Shown: piece by piece, positions 1 through 8,234 of the stretch
How the letters are laid out: each line of letters begins with the position of its first letter
How positions within the stretch are numbered: the first letter of the stretch is position 1
Origin: an uncultured bacterium
GTDB lineage: Bacteria > Actinomycetota > Coriobacteriia > Coriobacteriales > Eggerthellaceae
Direction: 5' to 3'
DNA: 41,648 nt
NCBI GenBank assembly: GCA_905215325.1
Contig: CAJMPP010000022.1
Coordinates: 1 to 41,648, forward strand
The notes under the pieces: model-generated
What the model was told of the DNA's origin: nothing
Database searches by the model: none
Seen by the model: the letters and a program-made list of their open reading frames with translations, nothing else
Translations under genes and position numbers: made by a program

Positions 1-70
1 CCGTACGCAACGGAGTGAATAGATGTCCTGGACACACTTTTTGTCCTATAAGCCTAAGCCTCACCTAACG

Positions 71-105
71 CAAAACACCCCGCCTGGAAATCCAAGCGGG
101 GTGTT
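71..105 (-). terminator. Rho-independent terminator of infC-rpmI-rplT
   Basis: A perfect 10-bp stem (arms 74-83 and 96-105) with a 12-nt loop is followed on the minus strand by a short run of four U. It lies about 24 nt past the rplT stop, where the ribosomal-protein operon should end. Bases 1-70 to its left hold nothing I can identify. Confidence 0.85.
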
Positions 106-128
106 GCACATTTAAAGCTTGAAACAGC

Positions 129-482
129 TTACAGGGCCTTCTTGGCGACCTCGACGATGGCGGTGAAGGCCGCAGGGTCGTTGATGGCCATGTCGGAGAG
201 CACCTTGCGGTCCAGCTCCACGCCGGCCTTCTTCAGGCCGTTCATGAAGGCGGAGTAGCTCATGCCGTTCAGACGGGCGCCGGCGTTGATGCGGGTGATC
301 CACAGACGACGGATCTCGCGCTTCTTGTTGCGGCGATCACGATACTGGTACTGCAGGGAGTGCTGGACCTGCTCCTTAGCAGCGGTGTAGGAACGGGACT
401 TGGCACCATAGTAGCCCTTTGCACGGTTAAGGACGGTGCGGCGCTTCTTCTTGGCGTTGACTGCACGCTTGATACGAGCCAT
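129..482 (-). CDS. rplT: 50S ribosomal protein L20
   Basis: L20 binds 23S rRNA early in large-subunit assembly; in several bacteria it also represses its own operon by binding the mRNA leader. The 117-residue product is the usual family length. It opens MARIKRAVNAKKKRR and carries the conserved core AKGYYGAKSRSYTAAKEQ and the WITRINAGARLNGMSYS segment. It is the third gene of infC-rpmI-rplT, the order found in most bacteria. The start ATG is preceded by AAAGGAG, a little far (about 13 nt) from the codon. It ends just before a strong terminator. Identification is secure; autoregulation is inferred from other species. Confidence 0.98.
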   Translation of the reverse strand: MARIKRAVNAKKKRRTVLNRAKGYYGAKSRSYTAAKEQVQHSLQYQYRDRRNKKREIRRLWITRINAGARLNGMSYSAFMNGLKKAGVELDRKVLSDMAINDPAAFTAIVEVAKKAL

Positions 483-506
483 TGATTATCACTGCTCCTT
501 TAAAAC

Positions 507-704
507 TTAGCGACGGCCGAGGTTGCGGGCCACGACGCGACGGTCAGCGGCAGCCAGCTCGGTCTCGTGACGGAAATTACGCTTACGCTTCTGAGACTTC
601 TTCGTCAGAATGTGGCTCTTGTAGGCCTTAGCACGCATGATCTTGCCGGAGCCGGTAACGCGGAAGCGCTTTGCCGTACCGCGATGGGTCTTCATCTTAG
701 GCAT
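507..704 (-). CDS. rpmI: 50S ribosomal protein L35
   Basis: A 65-residue basic large-subunit protein starting MPKMKTHRGTAKRFRVTGSG, the diagnostic L35 N-terminus, with the later segment KKSQKRKRNFRHE. The start is fixed by this N-terminus. A longer reading frame continues upstream but is only infC read out of frame. The ATG lies inside the end of infC: the two genes share 8 nt (ATGCCTAA on the minus strand), so ribosomes ending infC are probably handed to rpmI by translational coupling. About 24 nt separate it from rplT. Confidence 0.97.
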   Translation of the reverse strand: MPKMKTHRGTAKRFRVTGSGKIMRAKAYKSHILTKKSQKRKRNFRHETELAAADRRVVARNLGRR

Positions 705-1287
705 TGCCTTCGTCCTTTCCTTCGTCTTTCTTGTCGTTTGCCTTCTTTTTCTTCGCCGCCATGCTTGCGGGAAGCGGGGCGATGAGCATGTGCATGTTGC
801 GGCCTTCCATCTTCGGCTGGCTCTCGATGACCGCAATGTCCTTCAGGTCGTCGGCCAGGCGCTCCAAGATGGTCAGACCCTGTTCCGGATGAGCCATCTC
901 GCGACCGCGGAACATGATGGTGATCTTGACCTTGTTGCCAGCGGAGAGGAAGCGAAGCACGTGCTTCTTCTTCGTGGTGTAGTCCCCCACGTCGATCTTC
1001 GGGCGGAACTTCATTTCCTTGGTCTCGATCTTGCTTTGGTTCTTGCGAGCCTGCTTCGCCTTGATGGCCTGATCGTACTTGAACTTGCCGTAATCCATGA
1101 TGCGGCACACGGGCGGTTCCGCATTCGGGGCGATTTCAACAAGATCAAGCCCCTGGTCGTCAGCAACGCGCTGCGCCTGGGCAACCGGGTAGATACCCAA
1201 CTGCGTTCCGTCGAACCCGATCAGGCGGCACTCGCGCACCGTGATCTGTTCGTTGAGCCTAGGCTCTTGAGCGGCTATCGCACTCAC
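697..1287 (-). CDS. infC: translation initiation factor IF-3
   Basis: IF-3 binds the 30S subunit, blocks premature 50S joining and checks the start codon. The product has the N-terminal domain (EPRLNEQITVRECRLIG, then NAEPPVCRIMDYGK), the lysine-rich linker, and the C-terminal domain with VKITIMFRGREMAHPEQG. A Lys/Asp-rich tail ends it. I chose GTG at 1287 (196 aa) because AAGGAAGG sits directly upstream at proper spacing and the protein then begins close to the conserved core. ATG codons at 1302 and 1314 are in frame but lack a ribosome site and would overlap the leader hairpin region. IF-3 genes often use rare start codons. First gene of the operon, behind a probable attenuator. Confidence 0.95.
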   Translation of the reverse strand: MSAIAAQEPRLNEQITVRECRLIGFDGTQLGIYPVAQAQRVADDQGLDLVEIAPNAEPPVCRIMDYGKFKYDQAIKAKQARKNQSKIETKEMKFRPKIDVGDYTTKKKHVLRFLSAGNKVKITIMFRGREMAHPEQGLTILERLADDLKDIAVIESQPKMEGRNMHMLIAPLPASMAAKKKKANDKKDEGKDEGNA

Positions 1288-1319
1288 CTTCCTTCCTTGC
1301 ATGCGGTATCGCATGGCAT

Positions 1320-1348
1320 AAAAAAACCCACAGCTTCAAGCATGCGGG
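1320..1348 (-). promoter_or_regulatory. Leader attenuator upstream of infC
   Basis: On the minus strand a 9-bp hairpin with one bulged U (1327-1348; arms CCCGCA.GCU and AGC.UGUGGG, the outer part including a G-U pair) is followed by seven U residues (1320-1326), then within about 20 nt by the infC ribosome site. It lies about 100 nt after the promoter and before the first gene, so it would stop transcription unless disrupted. Known infC-rpmI-rplT leaders (L20 leader in Bacillus) work this way. I did not derive an antiterminator fold, so the ligand (L20, IF-3 or other) is open. Confidence 0.65.
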
Positions 1349-1452
1349 CGTGATGAACGAACCATGTTCAGGTATTCATACGACCCATCAGCAACTTGAA
1401 AGCGCCGAACTAGGTGGGAGGCGCTACGCCCCCGCTTGTGAACAGCTCGTTT

Positions 1453-1482
1453 ATTATAGCGCGAACACCGACCAACACAAGG
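1453..1482 (-). promoter_or_regulatory. Promoter of infC operon
   Basis: A perfect -10 TATAAT (minus strand, plus coordinates 1453-1458) with a partial -35 (TTGTGT) about 16 nt upstream. Transcription would start near 1446 and give a leader of about 160 nt before infC, enough to hold the attenuator. Confidence 0.6.
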
Positions 1483-1703
1483 GATCGCCCTTTTCGCCAG
1501 CCGGCGTTCACAAGATGGACACAAGAGCATAAAGCCCATGGGCAGGAACCGGGCCCGCCGATCGCCGACACGCGCTGCGGTAGGCCCACCCAGCTCCAGC
1601 CCCGGGCCAGGGAGCCGATCCCTTGCGTTCCGACATGCCGAGCGCAAGGGATCGGTTCCCCGAACGAAACAACACCGGCGGCCATTCGGCCGCCGGTTGC
1701 CTG
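1459..1703. other. Intergenic region with two strong hairpins
   Basis: No gene is visible. A 13-bp perfect inverted repeat (1615-1627 with 1643-1655) has no U-run and could be a palindromic repeat element. A 9-bp GC-rich hairpin (1674-1682 with 1689-1697) lies 7 nt past the stop of the preceding minus-strand gene and probably acts as its terminator, though its U-run is weak. Confidence 0.5.
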
Positions 1704-2846
1704 CTACGCGTTGATGTAGATATAGATGATGCGCACGGTATCGGCCAGGTTGCCTGAGGCGTTGGCCGTGCTGTAGTCGTACATGAGCACGCTCGACCAG
1801 GTGTGGGCAGCGCCGTTGATATCCACGGTGCCGTTGAACGAGCAGTTCTCCTTCACCAGCGTGGTGCCGTCCGACGCATAGGTGGAGTACGAGATTTTGT
1901 CGGAGGGCAGCTTGGCCGAACCATCCGCCACGTTCACGCCCGCCTCTCGCAGCGTCTTCTCGACGATATGCTCGTTCTTCACGGCATCGGCGAAGCTAAG
2001 CGAGCCGTACCCCAGCGACGCGGTGGCGGCGGAGTAACCGGCCTGGATGACCTTGCCGTCGGCGTCAAGGCCCAGATAGACCGTGGGCGTGCCGGAACGG
2101 GAATCCGCAGGCTCCGCGGTCAGGGCGACCGTGACGCTTTTCTTCACGGCATTGCCCTCTTCGTTGACGTCCTTGGAGGACGTGACCGTGGCACCGTGCG
2201 CAAGCGCGGTGATGGCGGCATCCTGGGTTTGCCCCAGCACGCCGACCAGGTTGGGAACCTCGGTCTTCTTGGCGGTGGTGGCGCTTGCCGCGTCCTTACC
2301 GGAGTTGTCCTGGGAAAGGTTGCCCACGTCGGTGGACTGCTGTTGGGCCTGGGTCTGCTGCACCATGGCGCGGCTGGACTCGTTCCACAGCTGGAAGGCG
2401 AAATACCCCAGCGCGCAGGCGAGCACCACGAGCAGGGCCATGATGATCACAAGCACGCGGCGGACGCGACGCGACTTCTTGAGGTGCGGATGCTCCACCG
2501 GCTCGGGCCTGCCGTGGCGGCCGCGGTTCTGGACGGGCGCGGCGGCGGGGACCTCGTCGCCGAACACGGGCTCGTCGCGCGGCTCGAGGCTCTCCACAGG
2601 ATCGGAATAGTCTTCCGAGGTGTCGCCTTGGTACTTGAAGCCGGCGGCATGCGCGCCGTGGGAGGCCGCGACGGGCGCGAACGCCTCGGTCAGGCCGAGC
2701 GACGTGTCGCCGTCGGCCGCGCCGTGCTGTTCGGGGGCGTCGCCGGTGCCGATGGGCGCGAACGCCTCGGTCAGACCCAGGGATGCGTCGCCCTCGGGCT
2801 GCTGCTTGCGGGCGCCGCGGGCGATGTTGAAGCTATGTTTGGACAT
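1704..2846 (-). CDS. Single-pass membrane protein with PASTA-like segment, unknown function
   Basis: I do not recognise the full 380-residue protein. The N-terminal ~130 residues are hydrophilic and carry an in-frame duplication: SLGLTEAFAP occurs at residues ~22-31 and ~49-58. A basic stretch (KKSRRVRRV) precedes one membrane helix at ~130-153. A Gln/Ser/Thr-rich linker follows, then VPNLVGVLGQTQDAAITAL, which resembles a PASTA repeat, and a C-terminal domain of about 170 residues that would lie outside the cell. The topology (inside N-terminus, outside C-terminus) resembles Ser/Thr-kinase receptors but there is no kinase domain. It follows the gene at 2876 by 29 nt, so the two are probably one transcript. 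Start ATG has AAAGG upstream. Confidence 0.8.
   Translation of the reverse strand: MSKHSFNIARGARKQQPEGDASLGLTEAFAPIGTGDAPEQHGAADGDTSLGLTEAFAPVAASHGAHAAGFKYQGDTSEDYSDPVESLEPRDEPVFGDEVPAAAPVQNRGRHGRPEPVEHPHLKKSRRVRRVLVIIMALLVVLACALGYFAFQLWNESSRAMVQQTQAQQQSTDVGNLSQDNSGKDAASATTAKKTEVPNLVGVLGQTQDAAITALAHGATVTSSKDVNEEGNAVKKSVTVALTAEPADSRSGTPTVYLGLDADGKVIQAGYSAATASLGYGSLSFADAVKNEHIVEKTLREAGVNVADGSAKLPSDKISYSTYASDGTTLVKENCSFNGTVDINGAAHTWSSVLMYDYSTANASGNLADTVRIIYIYINA
2673..2774 (-). repeat. In-frame 81-nt duplication encoding SLGLTEAFAP twice
   Basis: A 21-bp identical sequence at 2673-2693 and 2754-2774 marks two copies, 81 nt (27 codons) apart, of a segment in the cytoplasmic N-terminus of the membrane protein. 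The peptide between copies is more diverged, so the LGLTEAFAP core is what is conserved. Confidence 0.75.
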
Positions 2847-2875
2847 GGTCAGGCCTTTCTCTTGAAAACAGCCGA

Positions 2876-3280
2876 TCAGCGCATGAACAGGGCGAAGTAG
2901 ACGATCGCCGCGACGATGACGACCCCGACGCCGACGAGCACCGCTTTCTGCATGCCCGACATGGGGCCGGCATCCAGGTCCTCGAGCGTCTGCTCGGCGC
3001 GATGGGCAGGCTGCGGACGGCTATCGGCGTCGGCGGCTTGCGCTTTACGGGCGTGCGCGGCGTGCGACCTGGCGGAATGGTCCCGAGCAGGCGCCTGCTG
3101 CACCGCATGTTGCGGCTTGGGCGCCTCAACGGGGGCAACCCGAGGCTCGGGTTCAGCGCGAACAGCCCCTTCGAGAACATCTTCGCCCTGATGACGGCCA
3201 TAGGATCCCGCCTGGATGACCACATCGTCGTCATCGGCGGCATTGACCGTGATATGGGAAAAGCGCCGATCTTGCGCCAT
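2876..3280 (-). CDS. Tail-anchored small membrane protein, unknown function
   Basis: A 134-residue protein with a soluble Ala/Gln/His-rich N-terminal region (begins MAQDRRFSHITVNAADDDDV) and a single C-terminal helix (about residues 110-132, KAVLVGVGVVIVAAIVYFAL) ending FMR. This is the form of a tail-anchored protein with its bulk in the cytoplasm. Start at 3280 is chosen because AAGGAGGT lies 6 nt upstream; a longer frame from 3319 has no ribosome site. It is the first gene of a probable two-gene transcript with the PASTA-like membrane protein. I see no enzymatic motif and do not assign a function. Confidence 0.8.
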   Translation of the reverse strand: MAQDRRFSHITVNAADDDDVVIQAGSYGRHQGEDVLEGAVRAEPEPRVAPVEAPKPQHAVQQAPARDHSARSHAAHARKAQAADADSRPQPAHRAEQTLEDLDAGPMSGMQKAVLVGVGVVIVAAIVYFALFMR

Positions 3281-3321
3281 GCCGTACCTCCTTGTGCGTT
3301 TCCATGCTGTGTATGCCACCG

Positions 3322-3327
3322 ATTATA
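3322..3327 (-). promoter_or_regulatory. Probable -10 box of the two membrane-protein genes
   Basis: TATAAT on the minus strand about 42 nt before the start codon at 3280. No good -35 is visible at 16-18 nt, so the call rests on the -10 alone. Confidence 0.4.
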
Positions 3328-3453
3328 AAGGATTGGCCGGCAGGCCCCGCTTCCTAGGTAGAAAAACCACGGAGCAGCTGCGGCACCTTGCCCGGCTTCG
3401 CTGCCGTTGTGCGACAATAGCGGACGAAACCAGTAAAGAGAAAGGCGGCTTGC

Positions 3454-6408
3454 ATGAACCTTGAACAAGGCCAGGAACTGCACGGGTTCACCGTGCTCAC
3501 GGCCGAGCCCTTGCCCGAGATCGACGGCGATGCCTACACGCTTTCCCATCCGGTAAGCGGCGCGAAGCTTCTATACCTGCGCAACGACGACCGCAACAAG
3601 GCGTTCTCCATCGCCTTCCGCACCCCTCCGGCCGACGACACCGGCGTGTTCCACATCCTGGAGCACTCGGTTTTATGCGGTTCGGAGAAGTTCCCCGTCA
3701 AAGAACCCTTCGTCAACCTGCTGAAAACCAGCATGCAGACGTTTTTGAACGCCATGACCTTCGGCGACAAGACGCTCTACCCCGTGGCATCCACCAACGA
3801 CCAGGACCTCATGAACCTTGCCGACGTCTACATGGACGCGGTGCTGCACCCCGACATCTACCGCAAGCGCCAGGTGTTCGAACAGGAGGGCTGGCACCTT
3901 GAGGTGGCCGACGCCGAAGAGGGCCAGTCCGAGACCGGCCGCCAGCTTGCCTATAACGGCGTGGTGTACAACGAGATGAAAGGCGCGCTGTCCGATTCCA
4001 CCAGCGTGCTGTACGATCAGCTGCAGGCAAGCCTGTTCCCCGACACCCCCTACGCGTTCGAATCCGGCGGCACCCCCGAGGCCATCCCCACGCTCACCTA
4101 CGAGCACTACCTGGAGGAACATGAGCGCCACTACCGCCTGGACAACAGCTACATCGTCTTGTACGGCAACCTGGACCTTGACCGCATGCTGGCGTTCTTG
4201 GATGAGCGCTACCTGACTCCCGTGGCCGCCGAGCAGGCGAAACGCCGCGAGCAGCGCGCAGCCAAGGGGCTTGCGGAACTTGCACCGCGCACCTTGCCCG
4301 TGCAAGGGCCCGTGCGCGCCTTGGGCGTGCGCCGCGAGATGGCGACCGCGCCGGAAAACGCCTGCATGGGCCTGGGCTGGGTTATCGGGCACGTGCGCGA
4401 GCGCACGCGCATCGTGGCAACCGACATCTTGCTCGACGCCATCGCCGGTAGCAACGAGGCGCCGCTCAAGCGCGCGCTTCTGGACTTGGGCATCGCCGGG
4501 GACGTGCAGTCCTACCTGGCCGATTCCGTGCAGCAGCCCTTCGCCGTGCTGCAGGTGCGCGACCTGGGCGAAGATGCCGCGAAGCGCTTGCGTCCCGCCG
4601 TGGATGCCGAGCTTGAGCGCCTGGCCGCGGGCGGCTTGGACCATGCGCTGGTGGAGGCGTCCATCTCCCGCGCCGAGTTCGTCATGCGCGAACGCGACTT
4701 CGGCATGGCCGACGGCGTGGCGCTTGCCATGACCTCGCTGTGCGGCTGGCTCTACGACGACGATCTTGCCACAGCCTATCTGCGCTACGAGGACGATTTC
4801 GCCTACCTGCGCCGCGCGCTTGACGAGGGCTATTTCGAAGACCTTATCCGCGAGGTGTTCCTGGACAGCGCCCATATGGCCGAGGTGGAGGTGGTCCCCG
4901 TCGAGACGCAGGACGATCCCGGCCAGCGCCGCCTGGCCGAACTTGCCGCCAGCTTCACCGACGACGACTTCCAACGCGTCGAGGACGAGGTCGCACTGCT
5001 TCGCCGTATGCAAGAGGCGCCTGATGCGCCCGAGGATGTGGCGAAGCTGCCGCAGCTGACGGTCGCCGACATCGGGCCCGCGCCCATCGAGCCCGCCTAC
5101 GGCCTGGCCGAGGGCGCGCCCGTTCCCTGCATCCGCCATCACCTGCCCACGCGCGGCCTGGTCTTCGCCTACCGCTACTTCGATATGAGCTGCCTTGATT
5201 TCGAGGACCTGCCCTATGCGGCGGTTCTCGGCATCGTGCTGGGAAAGCTGGGCACCGACGCGCATTCGGCGGCCGAGATCGACACGCTCGCCAACGGCAA
5301 GCTGGGCAACTGCTCGTTTTTCTGCGAGGTATACGAGGACGAGCACGACCCCGATGCCGTAACGCCCACGTTCGTGGCAAGCGCATCGGCATTGGCGGAA
5401 AACGTCGAGTGGCTGGCCGAGCTGCCGAGCGAGATCTTGACGCGGACCGACTTCGCCGACACCGGCAAAATCCGCGACGCGCTGCAGCAACGCCGCATCG
5501 GCATGGAGCAGAGCTTCGCCAACGCCGGGCATGCAGCGGCCATGGCGCGCCTGACGTCGTATTTCCTGCCTGCCGGCGTGGTGCGCCAGCAGCTCGGCGG
5601 CGTGGATTTCCACCGCTTCCTGGTAGAGCTGCTGGATAACTTCGACGATCGCGCTTCCGAGCTGGTGAAACGCCTGGACCAGGTGGCTCATAAGCTGTTC
5701 GACGGGTCGAACTTGCTGGTGTCGATCGCCGGCAGCGACGAATGCGTCATGCGCTTCTGGCAATGCGCCGGCATCACGGCGGGCACGGGCAAGGCCCCGG
5801 CCGCGCTGGAGATCCCGAAGCCGAAAGTGCGCAACGAGGCGTTCATCGTGCCCACCGACGTATGCTACGCCTCCACGGGCTTCGACCGCCGCTCGCTCGG
5901 CGCGCCCTACACCGGCGTATGGCAGATCGCGTCGCGCGTGCTTTCCTACGATTACCTGTGGAACGAGGTGCGCGTAAAGGGCGGCGCCTACGGGGCGGGC
6001 TTCCAAGCGGCGCGCAGCGGCACCGTGCGCTTCTATTCGTATCGCGACCCGCATCTGGACGAGACGCTGGAACGGTTCAACGGCACACCTGCATGGCTTG
6101 CCGCGTTCGACCCCGCACCCGAGGAGATGGACGGCTACGTGGTCAGCACGGTCGCCGGCTTCGATGCGCCGCTCAAAGAGCGCATGCAGATCCGCCGCCA
6201 GGACGGCGACTTCCTGAGCGGGCGCACGCCCGAGGCGCGCATGCAAACGCGAGCGGAGATAATCGGGGCCACGCCCGAGAAGCTTCGCGAGCTTGCATGC
6301 GTCATCGAAGGGGCGCTTGACAAGGAAGCCGTCTGCGTATTCGGCAACAAGGCCATCCTTGAGGACGCGAAAGCCGATTTGCACGTGATCGACCTGCTCA
6401 ACGGCTAG
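3454..6408 (+). CDS. M16C (PreP-like) zinc metalloprotease
   Basis: A 984-residue insulinase-superfamily protease of the presequence-protease type, which closes as one chain around unfolded peptides and degrades them. The inverted zinc motif is at H67-I-L-E70-H71 (HILEHSVLCGS). The third ligand is likely Glu174 in VVYNEMKGALSD, as in PreP. The second half carries RVKGGAYGAGF, matching the substrate-binding Arg/Tyr region of the inactive half. There is no signal peptide, so it should act in the cytoplasm. The start ATG follows AGAAAGGCGG. It stands alone on the plus strand between minus-strand genes. The family is clear; substrates are unknown. Confidence 0.93.
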   Translation: MNLEQGQELHGFTVLTAEPLPEIDGDAYTLSHPVSGAKLLYLRNDDRNKAFSIAFRTPPADDTGVFHILEHSVLCGSEKFPVKEPFVNLLKTSMQTFLNAMTFGDKTLYPVASTNDQDLMNLADVYMDAVLHPDIYRKRQVFEQEGWHLEVADAEEGQSETGRQLAYNGVVYNEMKGALSDSTSVLYDQLQASLFPDTPYAFESGGTPEAIPTLTYEHYLEEHERHYRLDNSYIVLYGNLDLDRMLAFLDERYLTPVAAEQAKRREQRAAKGLAELAPRTLPVQGPVRALGVRREMATAPENACMGLGWVIGHVRERTRIVATDILLDAIAGSNEAPLKRALLDLGIAGDVQSYLADSVQQPFAVLQVRDLGEDAAKRLRPAVDAELERLAAGGLDHALVEASISRAEFVMRERDFGMADGVALAMTSLCGWLYDDDLATAYLRYEDDFAYLRRALDEGYFEDLIREVFLDSAHMAEVEVVPVETQDDPGQRRLAELAASFTDDDFQRVEDEVALLRRMQEAPDAPEDVAKLPQLTVADIGPAPIEPAYGLAEGAPVPCIRHHLPTRGLVFAYRYFDMSCLDFEDLPYAAVLGIVLGKLGTDAHSAAEIDTLANGKLGNCSFFCEVYEDEHDPDAVTPTFVASASALAENVEWLAELPSEILTRTDFADTGKIRDALQQRRIGMEQSFANAGHAAAMARLTSYFLPAGVVRQQLGGVDFHRFLVELLDNFDDRASELVKRLDQVAHKLFDGSNLLVSIAGSDECVMRFWQCAGITAGTGKAPAALEIPKPKVRNEAFIVPTDVCYASTGFDRRSLGAPYTGVWQIASRVLSYDYLWNEVRVKGGAYGAGFQAARSGTVRFYSYRDPHLDETLERFNGTPAWLAAFDPAPEEMDGYVVSTVAGFDAPLKERMQIRRQDGDFLSGRTPEARMQTRAEIIGATPEKLRELACVIEGALDKEAVCVFGNKAILEDAKADLHVIDLLNG

Positions 6409-6444
6409 CGCCGCAAAACGCGTCAACGCTCGAAGGCCCTGAAA

Positions 6445-6510
6445 ACGGCGAATCGCCGCAGGCAAGGCCCGCTGCAAGATGCGGGACCGCGCCTGCGGCG
6501 ATTTTCGTTT
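6445..6510 (+). terminator. Terminator between the protease and larB genes (possibly bidirectional)
   Basis: A 13-bp perfect stem (6451-6463 with 6491-6503) encloses a second small stem (CCCGC/GCGGG) and is followed on the plus strand by a TTTTCGTTT tract. The minus-strand side also has a short U-rich stretch, so it may serve the convergent gene ending at 6573. Confidence 0.8.
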
Positions 6511-6572
6511 GCGCCGAGCGCGGAGGCGGCCCGGAAACGGTTACCCGAGCCGACTCCGCCCAAAGCCGACGA

Positions 6573-7925
6573 TTATTCGAACTCGTCCACGAAATGCAGG
6601 ATCATGGCCGCGCTCGTGGGGGTCATGCGCTCGCCGGGCAACGTGTGTTCGCTGACGGGAATGCCGCGGGCGATGATGGCCGACGTTGCCGGAGCCGGGA
6701 TGGAAAGCGTCCCATGGGCGCATTCCACTTCGCCCTGCCCCGTTTGCGCGGCCGTGGCCACGATGCGCTTGGCGCCCGTGGCTTCCACCGCCAGGCAAAC
6801 AAGCAGCGTGTTGCGGATACGGGGCCCGTCGCCGACTTCATGGAAGTGGGTTTGCTCGACCGCGCAGCCGTGCGCGGCCGCCTCGGCTTCGGCCAAGATG
6901 GTGTAGATGGCGCGCATATGGTCGCACACCGCCGGCGAAACCGCCAAGCTGTCGATGGTGGCAAGAACCTCCCCGATATCGTGATGATGGCGATCGGGGA
7001 CGCCCGCGGCATCGGCCGCCGCCTCAAGACGCTGCCGAGCATCGTGCGGCAGCTGCAGCAGGGTATCGCCCAGAAGCTGGGCGCGCGTGGCGTTTTCGGC
7101 AAGGTTCCATCTGAGGGTTTTCATGTCAGGTTCTCCTTCTCCATATCGGCCGCCCGCACGCTCGATCATATGGGCCTGATACCCCGCGCCGAACCCGTTG
7201 TCGATGTTGACCACGGAAACGCCCGACGCACACGAATTGAGCATGGCCAGAAGCGCCGCCACGCCGCCGAAGCTGGCACCGTAACCCACCGACGTGGGAA
7301 CGGCGATCACGGGGCATGTGGCCATTCCGCCCACCACGCTGGCAAGCGCGCCCTCCATACCCGCCACGGCCACTATGCAGCTGGCGCCTGCGATGTCCTC
7401 CCGATGCGCCAGGAGGCGATGGATGCCCGCCACCCCCACATCATACAGACGCACCACGCGCGATCCGAGCACCTCGGCGGTAGCGGCCGCCTCCTCGGCG
7501 CAGTACAGGTCGCTGGTACCTGCGCACGCTACCGCGATGTAGCTATCGCGCGTCGGCTTTGCCGGCACGCCGAGCAAGCCCAGCTGGGGAACGGGTCGAT
7601 ACTCGAACGCCGCCGCAGCCTGCCGGTCGCGTGCGAGCAGCGCAGCCCGCACCGCTTCCGCCTTCTGCGCTTCAAGCCTGGTGACGAGCACGCACGTCTG
7701 GCCGGCATCGCGCAGGGCCAGGCAGATACCGGCGATCTGATCGGCCGTCTTGCCGGCGCCGTAGACCACCTCGCCAGCGCCCGTGCGCCGCGCGCGATCG
7801 GTGTCGACCTTTGCGAAGCCCAGGTCGGAATAGCCCTGGTCGGCAAGGCTTCGCCGGGCATCGATCGGGCTTACCGATCCCGATGCCACCTGCTCGAGCA
7901 TGTGCAGGACCTGCTGCGGTTCCAT
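6573..7925 (-). CDS. larB: LarB fused to a partial, degenerate LarC-like domain
   Basis: LarB carboxylates and hydrolyses nicotinic acid adenine dinucleotide in the first step of nickel-pincer cofactor synthesis. Residues 1-~255 of this 450-aa protein are LarB-like: GTSDLYCAEEAA (~137), VAGMEGALASVVGG (~187) and PTSVGYGASFGG to NIDNGFGAGY (~210-249). From about residue 268 (MKTLRWNLAEN) it resembles the N-terminal part of LarC, with HHHDIGE (~313), HFHEVG (~360), AHGTLSIPAPAT (~403) and TPTSAA (~435). The DCFSGISGDM-type opening of LarC is missing. Start at 7925 follows AAAGGAG; an upstream extension to 7988 lacks a site. No LarE, LarA or full LarC is in the window, so a different role for the C-terminal domain is possible. 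Confidence 0.85.
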   Translation of the reverse strand: MEPQQVLHMLEQVASGSVSPIDARRSLADQGYSDLGFAKVDTDRARRTGAGEVVYGAGKTADQIAGICLALRDAGQTCVLVTRLEAQKAEAVRAALLARDRQAAAAFEYRPVPQLGLLGVPAKPTRDSYIAVACAGTSDLYCAEEAAATAEVLGSRVVRLYDVGVAGIHRLLAHREDIAGASCIVAVAGMEGALASVVGGMATCPVIAVPTSVGYGASFGGVAALLAMLNSCASGVSVVNIDNGFGAGYQAHMIERAGGRYGEGEPDMKTLRWNLAENATRAQLLGDTLLQLPHDARQRLEAAADAAGVPDRHHHDIGEVLATIDSLAVSPAVCDHMRAIYTILAEAEAAAHGCAVEQTHFHEVGDGPRIRNTLLVCLAVEATGAKRIVATAAQTGQGEVECAHGTLSIPAPATSAIIARGIPVSEHTLPGERMTPTSAAMILHFVDEFE

Positions 7926-8234
7926 TAAGCCCGCTCCTTTCCCGCCCGCTAAACGCGGACCGTCGTTGATTCCCAACCATTGAAGCACCAGAAGCCGACT
8001 TCAGGTCAAGCGCCATCGGAAGGCCGCACGCTTTCGCCATAAGCGCATAGCAAAAGGCCGCCAACCCGTAAGCCGGCACGCATAGAAAGACCGCGGGCCG
8101 ACACCGCAAAGCTCCGCGATGGCCGCGCCCTAGCGCAGCGCAAGCCCCGCGAGCAAGGGCCGCCCGGTACAGCAAGGCCCCCGCGATTGCGAGGGCCTTG
8201 ATCGAAGATGAAGCCAGATACGATGTGCAGCCGA
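7926..8234. other. Intergenic region with a terminator hairpin
   Basis: No gene seen. AAGGCCC (8174-8180) pairs with GGGCCTT (8193-8199) about 35 nt past the stop of the solute-binding protein gene and is its likely terminator, though the U-run is weak. The rest is GC-rich and featureless to me. Confidence 0.45.

Noticed and set aside
1803..2900. Long plus-strand frame opposite the PASTA-like membrane protein
   Set aside because: The minus-strand frame has a membrane helix, ribosome site and operon context; the plus-strand product is low-complexity and has no start signal.
3673..6477. A 934-codon open frame antisense to the M16C protease
   Set aside because: It is a mirror of a GC-rich gene: the plus-strand frame has clear protease motifs, while the antisense product is Ala/Gly/His/Arg-rich with no recognisable domain.
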